7,691 nt of DNA from an uncultured Alphaproteobacteria bacterium (GCA_937988775.1 CALKHP010000023.1:1-7691); one strand, 5' to 3'; shown: positions 1 through 7,145, numbered from the stretch's first letter. Program-made: numbers and translations. Notes: generated from the sequence alone by a model not told the origin.

Positions 1-1381
1 CGATCTCGCCCTTGCCGTCGCGCAGTTCGACCAGCGTCTTGACCACGGCGAGGATGTCCTCGTTGCGCAGCACGCGCACGGTGTCCTCGGCGTCGAGTTC
101 GAGGCGCATGTTCATCTTGACGCGGCCAACGGCCGACAGGTCGTAGCGCTCGCTGTCGAAGAACAGCGACTGGAACATCGCCTCGGCCGTCTCGACCGTC
201 GGCGGCTCGCCCGGACGCATCACGCGGTAGATGTCGAACAGCGCTTCCTCGCGCGTCGAGTTCTTGTCGACGGCAAGCGTGTTGCGGATATACGGGCCGA
301 TATTGACGTGATCGATGTCGAGCAGCGGCAACTCGGTGATGCCAGCCTCCTCGAAGCCGGCCAGCAGCTTCTCGCTGATCTCGTCACCCGCCTCGGCGTA
401 GATCTCGCCGGTCTGCATGTTGACCAGATCCTCGGCGATATACTGGCCGATCAGGTCCTCGTTGGTGATGCGCAACGCCTTCAGACCGCGCTCGGCGAGC
501 TGGCGCGCCGAACGCACCACCAGCTTGCGGCCGGCCTCGACCACGACGGCGCCGGTATCGGCATCGATCATGTCGATCGACGCCTTGTAGCCCTTGAAGC
601 GCTCGGCGTCATAGGGCATGCGCCAGCCGTTCTTGTCCTGCGTGACGGGAACGGTCTTGTAGAAGGTCTTGAGGATTTCCTCGCTGTCGAGCCCGAGCGC
701 GAACAGCAGCGACGTCACCGGAATCTTGCGCTTGCGATCGATACGGGCGTGCACGATGTCCTTGGCGTCGAACTCGATGTCGAGCCAGGAACCGCGATAC
801 GGGATGATACGGGCAGCAAACAGCAGCTTGCCCGAGGAGTGCGTCTTGCCCTTGTCGTGATCGAAGAACACGCCCGGCGAACGGTGCATCTGCGAGACGA
901 TGACACGCTCGGTGCCGTTGACGATGAAGGTGCCGTTCATCGTCATGAGCGGCATGTCGCCCATGTAGACGTCCTGCTCCTTGATATCCTTGACCGACTT
1001 GGCGCCGGTATCGATATCCACATCGAACACGATCAGGCGCAGCGTCACCTTGAGCGGCGCGGCGAAGGTCATGCCGCGCTGACGGCACTCGTCCACATCG
1101 TATTTCGGCGGCTCGAACTCGTATTTGACGAATTCCAGCAGCGAGGTGCCGGCGAAATCGCCGATCGGGAACACCGACTTGAACACGGAGTTCAGGCCCT
1201 CGTCCGGGCGGCCGCCCTTCGGCTCCTCGACCATCAGGAACTGGTCGTAGGATGCCTTCTGCACCTCGATGAGGTTAGGCATCTCCGCAGCTTCCCGGAT
1301 CTTGCCGAAAAACTTGCGAACCCGCTTCCGGCCCGTGAACGTCTGCGCCACATTGGTTTGATCCAATCCGGTCTGCGCCAT
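1..1381 (-). CDS. rpoB: RNA polymerase beta subunit, N-terminal part (cut by window edge)
   Basis: This is the beta subunit of DNA-dependent RNA polymerase, part of the catalytic core in the cytoplasm. The frame is open from the ATG at 1381 to the window edge, giving 460 codons of a protein usually near 1,380 residues in alphaproteobacteria. Residues about 21-60 carry the family opening (VRKFFGKIREAAEMPNLIEV and on). Residues about 149-180 carry the lobe motif around SQMHRSPGVFFDHDKGKT and THSSGK, one of the most conserved parts of beta. The visible part stops at LRDGKGEI, just before the conserved DDIDHLGNRR stretch, so the main rifampicin cluster is outside the window. The ATG has a good Shine-Dalgarno (GAGGA, about 6 bases upstream). 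Residues 11-20 (VAQTFTGRKR) match the usual family start with a GTG codon in the Met position, so GTG at 1351 is an alternative start. rplL lies upstream across a 198-base structured spacer. Confidence 0.98.
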   Translation of the reverse strand, partial: MAQTGLDQTNVAQTFTGRKRVRKFFGKIREAAEMPNLIEVQKASYDQFLMVEEPKGGRPDEGLNSVFKSVFPIGDFAGTSLLEFVKYEFEPPKYDVDECRQRGMTFAAPLKVTLRLIVFDVDIDTGAKSVKDIKEQDVYMGDMPLMTMNGTFIVNGTERVIVSQMHRSPGVFFDHDKGKTHSSGKLLFAARIIPYRGSWLDIEFDAKDIVHARIDRKRKIPVTSLLFALGLDSEEILKTFYKTVPVTQDKNGWRMPYDAERFKGYKASIDMIDADTGAVVVEAGRKLVVRSARQLAERGLKALRITNEDLIGQYIAEDLVNMQTGEIYAEAGDEISEKLLAGFEEAGITELPLLDIDHVNIGPYIRNTLAVDKNSTREEALFDIYRVMRPGEPPTVETAEAMFQSLFFDSERYDLSAVGRVKMNMRLELDAEDTVRVLRNEDILAVVKTLVELRDGKGEI

Positions 1382-1579
1382 GTCGTTCCTCACAAGGTTA
1401 GTCATCCAGCTTTCCGAAAGCCTCCTGATGGCGAGGCTTCGGGAAAGCCGCCGGGGGCAGCCCCCGTGAACGGCGAAGCGCAGGTGGCGGAAACGCCACC
1501 CGCGCCGGGTTTTCGAGGTCCCGTTTCAGGCCAGGGCCATCGGCGGGACGGTCGCGGCGGGCCGGAGCCCGCCCGCGCA
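1382..1579 (-). promoter_or_regulatory. rplL-rpoB spacer with several hairpins (possible processing or attenuation region)
   Basis: This spacer holds at least four inverted repeats. Arms GGCGGGC / GCCCGCC lie at 1556-1562 and 1567-1573, just after the rplL stop. Arms GGTGGCG / CGCCACC lie at 1483-1489 and 1494-1500, with a 4-base loop. A GGGGGC-a-GCCCCC repeat lies at 1453-1465. An imperfect 15-base pair of arms (13 of 15 paired) lies at 1410-1424 and 1433-1447. None is followed by a T-run on the transcribed strand, so these do not look like full intrinsic terminators. In E. coli the rplL-rpoB spacer carries a partial attenuator and an RNase III cleavage site. A similar role here is inference from position and structure only. 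No ORF with coding character was seen. Confidence 0.5.
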
Positions 1580-1957
<378 letters not shown>

Positions 1958-2002
1958 GTTTCAGTTCCTTGGATAATTCGGTTCGGTTGATGTCACGCAG
2001 CC

Positions 2003-2518
2003 TCAGGCCGCTTCTTTGTTGGCATATGCCCCGAAAACCCGTGCCAGCTTGGCGGCGGGTGCTGTCGAAAGCTGCGCGAGCTTCGTGGCCGGGGCCTGGA
2101 TGAGGCCGACCAGTTTGGCACGCAGTTCGTCGAGCGACGGCATGGTGGCAAGTGCCTTGACACCATCCGCATTCAGAGCGGTCGCACCCATCGCGCCGCC
2201 AAGGATCACGAGCTTGTCGTTCTTCTTGGCGAAATCGACGGCGACCTTCGGAGCCGCGACCGGATCCTCGGCATAGGCCAGGATCGTGGGGCCTGTGAGA
2301 TAGGCCCCGATGGACGCGACGTCCGTGCCCTCAAGAGCGATCTTGACGAGGCGGTTCTTGGCGACCTTCACGGTGGCGCCAGATTTCTTCATCTCGCGAC
2401 GAAGAACCTGCAATTGCGCGACCGTCAGGCCAGAGTAATGCGCCACGACGATCGACCCGGTGTCCTTCAACGCCGAGTTGAGAGTCGCGACGAACTCTTT
2501 TTTGCCCGCTTTGTCCAC
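2003..2518 (-). CDS. rplJ: 50S ribosomal protein L10
   Basis: L10 forms the base of the L7/L12 stalk: its N-terminal domain binds 23S rRNA and its C-terminal helix carries the L12 dimers. I start it at the GTG at 2518, giving 171 residues beginning (f)M-DKAGKKEFVATLN, which matches the family start. A GGAGAGAG Shine-Dalgarno lies about 8 bases upstream. The frame stays open up to 2857, but the extra 113 residues have no family resemblance and lie in a structured leader. Recognisable parts are VVAHYSGLTVAQLQVLR (about 19-35), VKVAKNRLVKIALEGTD (about 45-61), VILGGAMG in the middle, and the C-terminal L12-binding helix from SLDELRAKLVGLIQAPATKL to the end. It leads the rplJ-rplL(-rpoB) unit. 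L10, or the L10-L12 complex, represses this operon in well-studied bacteria; the long leader here is compatible with that. Confidence 0.97.
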   Translation of the reverse strand: MDKAGKKEFVATLNSALKDTGSIVVAHYSGLTVAQLQVLRREMKKSGATVKVAKNRLVKIALEGTDVASIGAYLTGPTILAYAEDPVAAPKVAVDFAKKNDKLVILGGAMGATALNADGVKALATMPSLDELRAKLVGLIQAPATKLAQLSTAPAAKLARVFGAYANKEAA

Positions 2519-2909
2519 GAGTGGCTCTCTCCGGTTGGTGCGGAACTTAAAAAAGCTTCGCACCGGTTGCACCAGCCAACCCGGCGATGCGTGCGCCTTG
2601 CGGTGACACGCCTCGGACGGATCAGCGTCGAAGGCAGGCACAAGTGCCCACCCGATGTGCCTGTCCGCCCGGAGATTCCGGCGAGCCGGAAACACAAGGC
2701 CATAAGGTTCGAACCGAACCGCCGCCCCTTGCCTAAAAGGGCCGGCAAAACTACGGTCTTCCCCGTCTGTGCAGGCTTTCCCGATTAAGCCGGCTTGGGT
2801 GTCACCCCAGCCCGACGCGCCTGCAGTCTCGGACAGGACAACGGCCGACGGACGCAACGGGTTTCCCCGCAGCCTCCCGGCCGCTCCTCACCCAGGTTAC
2901 CCCGGGAGA
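2519..2909 (-). promoter_or_regulatory. Long structured leader of rplJ-rplL, candidate L10(L12) autoregulation site
   Basis: The gene-free gap between the SGNH gene and rplJ is 566 bases (2519-3084), and its rplJ-proximal part is rich in potential RNA stems. In transcription order these include: arms at 2737-2746 and 2721-2730 (9 of 10 paired, 6-base loop); TTCCGG / CCGGAA with a 4-base loop at 2676-2691; 8-base arms CAGGCACA / TGTGCCTG at 2635-2642 and 2656-2663; and a GGTGCG / CGCACC stem with a T6-containing loop close to the rplJ Shine-Dalgarno. AAGACCGTAG (2760-2751), just before the first stem, resembles the AAGAC-GUAG stretch I recall from L10 leaders. Known biology: L10-L12 binds such a leader to repress translation. 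That this leader does so is inference. Confidence 0.42.
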
Positions 2910-2915
2910 AAACAA

Positions 2916-2921
2916 ATTGTA
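2916..2921 (-). promoter_or_regulatory. Possible -10 element of an rplJ operon promoter
   Basis: TACAAT on the minus strand matches 5 of 6 bases of the sigma-70 type -10 consensus. It is followed by a short T-rich stretch and then a CCCGGG-GTAA-CCTGGG hairpin, which would form near the 5' end of the transcript. The -35 side is weak (CTGAGG or TGAGGT at 18-19 bases). A promoter in this gap is expected because rplA ends in a strong terminator and an unrelated gene pair intervenes, but the exact site is a guess. Confidence 0.3.
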
Positions 2922-3017
2922 GCGATTGGCGTAGCCATCACCTCAGCAGCGATGCCGATCATGGGTCTCACATAAACGCTGACGTGGCAAGACACAAGGC
3001 CCATTCTGGAATTTTCG

Positions 3018-3031
3018 TGACGGTTCCGTCA
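3018..3031. repeat. Short inverted repeat TGACGG-TT-CCGTCA downstream of the SGNH gene
   Basis: The arms are 6 bases and perfect, separated by 2 bases, 54 bases after the SGNH stop codon. There is no T-run after it on the minus strand (CGAAAATT follows), so it is a poor intrinsic terminator. It could be an operator half-site pair upstream of the rplJ promoter, a weak terminator relic, or chance. No better terminator for the opgC-SGNH unit was found. Confidence 0.35.
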
Positions 3032-3084
3032 TCTAGCCGGCCCATGTGCGCCACGGCACCTACGTTTGCGCGGCAAGGTCACCT

Positions 3085-3879
3085 TCATTCGTGCGGCCGG
3101 GACGGTGGCGGCTTCTTGCGCAGGTAGAGATTGGCGATCACCGCCGTGGCGATATGCTCGGCCATGCAACTGTTGGAATCGGCGAGCACGTCGGCCTGTT
3201 CGCCGCCCTGCACCTCCGCCTGCTGCGCCTTGGCGATCAACTGCATGGCGTTGAAGCGGCGGATATGCAGCACGTGCTCCTCCTTCGAGACGCGCGCCAC
3301 CGCCTCGCGAATCGCGATATAGGCCGGATCGCGCGCCAGATGGCTGGAATATTGCAGGCCGACCAGCACGACATCGATCTGGTGCTCGCGCAGCCAGCGC
3401 ACCGCGCCGCGCACGGTCTCCTCGAAATCCGCCGGGTCGACACGCGCAAGCGCATCGTTGGTGCCGACCTGCCACAGCACGAGATTCGGCCGTGTCATCG
3501 CCGCCAGCAACTGCATGCGCTCGGCCGCGCTCGCCGCCACCTCGCCCGAGACGCCGCGGTTGATGATCTCGACCTTGGTGCCGCCAAGCGCCTTCTGCAG
3601 GATGGAGATCAGCTTGAGCTGGTAACGCCCCTCGCCCGGCACGCGCTGGTCGCTGATCGCGGCCGAGCCGATCGCCAGGATGCGCAGCGGCTTGCCTTCC
3701 GCCAGCAGCGCGGAAACGTTCGGCAACGGTTCCGGCGCGGCGATTTCGCTCGCTGGCGCCTTGCAGGGCGAACTGAGGGCCGGAGGAGGAGACGCTTGGC
3801 CAATAGCCGGCACTCCCGCCCCGAGCAGCATCACTGCGCAGGCTGAGATACGGGCAATTGCCGCAATCTGTCGCGCCAT
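3085..3879 (-). CDS. Secreted SGNH/GDSL-fold protein, apparently missing catalytic residues
   Basis: This is a 264-residue protein starting at MARQIAAIARISACAVMLLG. It has a signal peptide: Arg at 3 and 10, a hydrophobic core at about 11-24, and likely cleavage after AIGQA at 29. A Pro/Ala-rich linker (about 30-60) precedes an SGNH-like domain. Block II is present (INRGVSGE, 106-113), as is block III (WQVGTNDAL, 136-144, with N141), and a later LVGLQYSS stretch. In block I, where family members have GDS or GSS, the sequence is GSAAIS (71-76), so the nucleophile position reads Ala. The usual DxxH before the C-terminal CMAE or CLAE stretch is not recognisable (ADVLADSNSCMAE, 229-241). Intact members are periplasmic esterases or acyl hydrolases; this one may be inactive or use other residues. 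It overlaps the acyltransferase gene by 49 bases. The Shine-Dalgarno is weak, and an ATG at 3891 (4 codons earlier) is an alternative start. No substrate can be named. Confidence 0.85.
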   Translation of the reverse strand: MARQIAAIARISACAVMLLGAGVPAIGQASPPPALSSPCKAPASEIAAPEPLPNVSALLAEGKPLRILAIGSAAISDQRVPGEGRYQLKLISILQKALGGTKVEIINRGVSGEVAASAAERMQLLAAMTRPNLVLWQVGTNDALARVDPADFEETVRGAVRWLREHQIDVVLVGLQYSSHLARDPAYIAIREAVARVSKEEHVLHIRRFNAMQLIAKAQQAEVQGGEQADVLADSNSCMAEHIATAVIANLYLRKKPPPSRPHE

Positions 3880-4934
3880 TCCGATACCCATGCGGTCGCA
3901 CCCAACACAACCAAGCCGATACATAACATAGCTGTATCGACCACGATATCGCCACCGAGCATGAAGCGGCCGATCTGCCCGGCGAGGCTGAGCAGCGAGC
4001 CGACGCAGAACACGTTCAGTCCGTTGCGCCCGAGCAGGCAGCAATAGCGGGTCGGCCACGAGAGATAGCGCCGGATGAGCATGAAACTGCCGGCGAACGT
4101 GATGACCAGCGCCACGAAATGGATCAGCCTCGGCGGCGACAGGTAGGTCTTGTCGAACACGAAGAACAGCCGTGGCGAGGGCACCTTGAACGGATCGATG
4201 CGAATGTCGAAGAATGTCAGGTAAGCCCCGATCAGCACGATCACGATCGCCACCGGCTTGATCCAGCGCAGGTGGCGCCGCACCATGGCGGCGATGCCGT
4301 TCGGATGGCCGGCCACGAAGCCGAGCACGAAGACCAGTTGCCAGGCGAACGGATCGAGGAACCAGTGTCCCTCGACCGGCCAGGTCGGCACGTTGTATTC
4401 CGAGATCAGCGTCGCGACATACAGCGCCAGCGACAACGGCAGCAGCAGCCTCGGCGCCAGCCGGTCGATCAGCGCGATGACCGGCGCGCTCAGCATCAGC
4501 ACGACATAGAGCGGCAGGATATCGAAATAGCCGAGCTGGTGGCTCATCAGCACCAGGCCGATATGGGCCGGCACCGGATCCTCGAACACCGCCGCCGCAT
4601 TGTGCCAGCCAAGCAGCGGCAGCGCGTTCAGGAAATAGGCCGCGCTGGCGATCATCGCCAGGGCCAGCATGCTGATCACGAGCTGCGCGCAATAGATCAC
4701 GATGCCGCGCGCGCCGAGCCGCAGCACGATGCGCAGCGTCGTGTAGGGCGGCGCCATGCGCTCCACCACCGTATAGACTGCCCACCCGGCCAGGAACACG
4801 AACAGCTCGGCCGAATCGGATGGCGAGACATTCCGGTAGGTGAAGTGCTCGTAGACGATACCGGGAATGTGGTTGATGAAGATCGTCACCAACGCGAAGC
4901 CACGCCAGAAATCGACTTCGTTCGGTGGGCGCAT
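3831..4934 (-). CDS. OpgC-family membrane acyltransferase
   Basis: This is a 367-residue polytopic inner-membrane protein of the OpgC type, related to acyltransferase-3 proteins. Residues 6-24 read EVDFWRGFALVTIFINHIP and contain the R-x10-H signature (R11, H22) typical of these enzymes. SDSAELFVFLAGW follows at about 39-51, and GRNGLNVFCVGSLLSLAGQ at about 302-320 is a characteristic late OpgC block. I see roughly ten hydrophobic segments. The founding OpgC adds succinyl groups to osmoregulated periplasmic glucans, but the domain is widespread and the acceptor here is unknown; no opgG or opgH is in the window. The 3' end overlaps the SGNH gene by 49 bases, suggesting translational coupling and a shared acylation task. 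The start is the most upstream ATG and gives the R-x10-H region its normal N-terminal place, although the Shine-Dalgarno is poor. It follows the rplA terminator by 128 bases. Confidence 0.9.
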   Translation of the reverse strand: MRPPNEVDFWRGFALVTIFINHIPGIVYEHFTYRNVSPSDSAELFVFLAGWAVYTVVERMAPPYTTLRIVLRLGARGIVIYCAQLVISMLALAMIASAAYFLNALPLLGWHNAAAVFEDPVPAHIGLVLMSHQLGYFDILPLYVVLMLSAPVIALIDRLAPRLLLPLSLALYVATLISEYNVPTWPVEGHWFLDPFAWQLVFVLGFVAGHPNGIAAMVRRHLRWIKPVAIVIVLIGAYLTFFDIRIDPFKVPSPRLFFVFDKTYLSPPRLIHFVALVITFAGSFMLIRRYLSWPTRYCCLLGRNGLNVFCVGSLLSLAGQIGRFMLGGDIVVDTAMLCIGLVVLGATAWVSEWRDRLRQLPVSQPAQ

Positions 4935-4976
4935 GGGGAACCCGGTGGCGATAGGTGCGATCGGAGAATGGCGGCG

Positions 4977-5003
4977 CGGTCACCAGCGCGGCGCGGGTGA
5001 CCG
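4977..5003. repeat. 8-base inverted repeat upstream of the opgC-type gene
   Basis: The arms CGGTCACC (4977-4984) and GGTGACCG (4996-5003) are perfect, with an 11-base G+C-rich spacer, 42 bases upstream of the acyltransferase ATG. The size and spacing suit either a dimeric regulator's operator or a leader hairpin. No clear promoter was found in this 179-base spacer. TAAATT in CCGTAAATTCG (minus strand) is a weak -10 candidate between the rplA terminator and this repeat. Confidence 0.4.
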
Positions 5004-5062
5004 AGGCGTATCTCGGCGATGATCCCAGCGAATTTACGGCAGGTTGCGCCGGCCCGGAAACG

Positions 5063-5089
5063 AAAAAAGCCGCGACAGGCGCGGCTTTT
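5063..5089 (-). terminator. Intrinsic terminator after rplA
   Basis: On the minus strand a GCCGCG stem, a 5-base loop and CGCGGC are followed by TTTTTT, 25 bases after the rplA stop. A/T pairs extend the stem by 4 more pairs. The upstream A-run means it could also work in the other direction, though no plus-strand gene approaches it. It marks the end of the secE-nusG-rplK-rplA unit and separates it from the acyltransferase pair. Confidence 0.92.
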
Positions 5090-5113
5090 CCGTATCGGTC
5101 GGGAAGCTTCGGT

Positions 5114-5809
<696 letters not shown>

Positions 5810-5813
5810 CGGA

Positions 5814-6242
5814 TTACCCCACCACCTCGAGGCCCATGGAGCGGGCGGAACCTTCGACCATTGCGGCAGCGGCATCGACCGTGTCGCAGTTGAGGTCGGG
5901 CAGCTTCTTCTCGGCGATCTCGCGAATCTGCGCCCGCGTGATCTTGCCGGCGACATTGCGCCCCGGCGCCTTCGACGCCGACTGCACGCCGGCCGCCTTC
6001 TTGAGCCAGTACGACATCGGCGGCAGCTTCATCTCGAAGGTGAAGGAGCGGTCCTGGAACGCCGTGATGACGACCGGGATCGGCATGCCCTTTTCCATCT
6101 GCGCGGTCTTCGCGTTGAAGGCCTTGCAGAATTCCATGATGTTCAGGCCGCGCTGACCGAGCGCGGGGCCGATCGGCGGCGACGGGTTCGCCGCGCCGGC
6201 CGGCACCTGAAGCTTCACGTAGCCCGTGATCTTCTTTGCCAT
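5814..6242 (-). CDS. rplK: 50S ribosomal protein L11
   Basis: L11 binds the GTPase-associated region of 23S rRNA, supports factor binding, and is needed for the stringent response through RelA/Rel. The protein has 142 residues, the normal length. The N-terminal domain opens MAKKITGYVKLQVPAGAANP, with SPPIGPALGQRGLNIMEFC at about 21-39 (the proline-rich thiostrepton-site region). The C-terminal rRNA-binding domain includes AGKITRAQIREIAEKKLPDL. I start at 6242, because GGAGAG sits about 7 bases upstream and the family begins MAKK. An in-frame ATG at 6257 would add five residues but has no Shine-Dalgarno. It lies 4 bases before rplA and 151 bases after nusG. Confidence 0.98.
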   Translation of the reverse strand: MAKKITGYVKLQVPAGAANPSPPIGPALGQRGLNIMEFCKAFNAKTAQMEKGMPIPVVITAFQDRSFTFEMKLPPMSYWLKKAAGVQSASKAPGRNVAGKITRAQIREIAEKKLPDLNCDTVDAAAAMVEGSARSMGLEVVG

Positions 6243-6393
6243 GTTCACTCTCCACACCAGCCCCGCCGTTCAGGAACGGGCGAGGCGTTTCGTGAATCGT
6301 GGTGACGGGTTCGGTCCGCAAGGCCGGCAAAAGCCCCAGCGAAACTCCCTCCCACGCTTGCCGGCCCCGGCCTGAGGCCCGGGCCGTTCCGGC
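6243..6393 (-). promoter_or_regulatory. nusG-rplK spacer with alternative hairpins, candidate L1 autoregulation site
   Basis: Directly after the nusG stop, GGCCC-g-GGCC-tga-GGCC-c-GGGCC (6363-6385, plus-strand view) forms a very strong hairpin with one mismatch. A second stem pairs 6358-6365 with 6323-6330 (8 bases, perfect). It encloses GTGGGAG on the transcript (6355-6349), which matches the GUGGGAG of the L1-binding site in 23S rRNA. The two stems share 6363-6365, so they compete. Known: L1 represses rplK-rplA by binding a mimic of its rRNA site upstream of rplK. That this is such a site is inference; I could not match the opposite side of the L1 loop. No T-run marks a terminator. Confidence 0.4.
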
Positions 6394-6924
6394 TCAGATC
6401 TTCTCGACCTGGCCGTATTCCAGTTCGACCGGCGTGGCGCGGCCGAAGATCGACACCGCGACCTTGAGGCGCGAGCGGCCCTCGTCGACTTCCTCGACGA
6501 CGCCGTTGAACGAGGCGAACGGACCGTCCGCGACGCGCACGTTCTCGCCGACCTCGAAATGGATCGCCGATTTCGGCCGCTCGGCGGCATCGACCACCTG
6601 GGTGCGGATGCGATCGGCCTCGGCATCGGAAATCGGCATCGGCTTGTTGTCGGAGCCGAGGAAGCCGGTCACCTTCGGCGTGTTCTTGATGAGGTGGTAG
6701 ATCTGGTCGTCGAGGTCCATGCGGACCAGCACGTAGCCCGGAAACAGCTTGCGCTCGGCCTCGACCTTGCGGCCGCGGCGCACCTCGATGACCTTCTCGG
6801 TCGGCACGAGGATTTCCTCGAACTTCTCGGCCCAGCCGCGCTGCGTCGCCTGTTCCTTGATGGAATCAGCGACCTTCTTCTCGAAATTCGAGAGCGCGTG
6901 AACGATATACCAGCGCTGTGCCAT
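6394..6924 (-). CDS. nusG: Transcription termination/antitermination factor NusG
   Basis: NusG binds the clamp of RNA polymerase, suppresses pausing, and links polymerase to Rho or, via S10, to the leading ribosome. The protein has 176 residues, the usual length. The NGN domain (about 1-115) opens AQRWYIVHALSNFEKKVADS and contains RKLFPGYVLVRMDL at about 58-71 and NTPKVTGFLGSDNKP at about 81-95. The KOW domain covers about 122-176, with FEVGENVRVADGPFASFNGV. The start at 6924 has GGAAAGAG about 6 bases upstream; the frame is open to 7032, but that stretch overlaps secE and is not NusG. It is 23 bases after secE, the standard pairing. Confidence 0.98.
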   Translation of the reverse strand: MAQRWYIVHALSNFEKKVADSIKEQATQRGWAEKFEEILVPTEKVIEVRRGRKVEAERKLFPGYVLVRMDLDDQIYHLIKNTPKVTGFLGSDNKPMPISDAEADRIRTQVVDAAERPKSAIHFEVGENVRVADGPFASFNGVVEEVDEGRSRLKVAVSIFGRATPVELEYGQVEKI

Positions 6925-6947
6925 GTTCTCTTTCCGTAGGCGCGTCG

Positions 6948-7145
6948 TCAGTTGCCAATGCCGAGAATGAACCCGACCGACACGCGAATGATTTGATCGG
7001 AGATCACGAAGAATATCCCGATAAAGATACACATCAGCAGCACGAGGCCGGTCGTCACCATCACCTCGCGCCGCCCCGGCCAGGTGACTTTCGTGGTCTC
7101 GGTGCGGACATCCTGAAGGAAGCCGAAGAAACTCTTGCTGGCCAT
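6948..7145 (-). CDS. secE: Preprotein translocase subunit SecE
   Basis: SecE is the small essential clamp of the SecYEG protein-conducting channel in the inner membrane. This is the short, one-helix form: 65 residues, as is usual in alphaproteobacteria. A cytoplasmic amphipathic segment (about 4-20) leads to the conserved KVTWPGRREV (19-28). A transmembrane helix follows at about 29-49, then a hydrophobic tail IIRVSVGFILGI. The Shine-Dalgarno is modest (GAGAG close to the ATG). It lies just upstream of nusG and 190 bases after tRNA-Trp. Confidence 0.96.
   Translation of the reverse strand: MASKSFFGFLQDVRTETTKVTWPGRREVMVTTGLVLLMCIFIGIFFVISDQIIRVSVGFILGIGN

Noticed and set aside
2519..2857. 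113-residue N-terminal extension of L10
   Set aside because: It has no similarity to L10 and lies in the structured leader. The GTG at 2518 has a good Shine-Dalgarno and matches the family start.
2692..3001. ACACAAGGCC occurring at 2692-2701 and 2992-3001, exactly 300 bases apart, with a related GCACAAGGCC near 7433-7442
   Set aside because: The shared unit is only ten bases, the flanks differ, and there is no array or mobile-element ends. Chance is sufficient.
4119..5000. A 293-codon plus-strand frame opposite the acyltransferase
   Set aside because: It has Gln/Arg/His/Asp-rich antisense composition and no domain; the minus-strand reading is a clear membrane protein.
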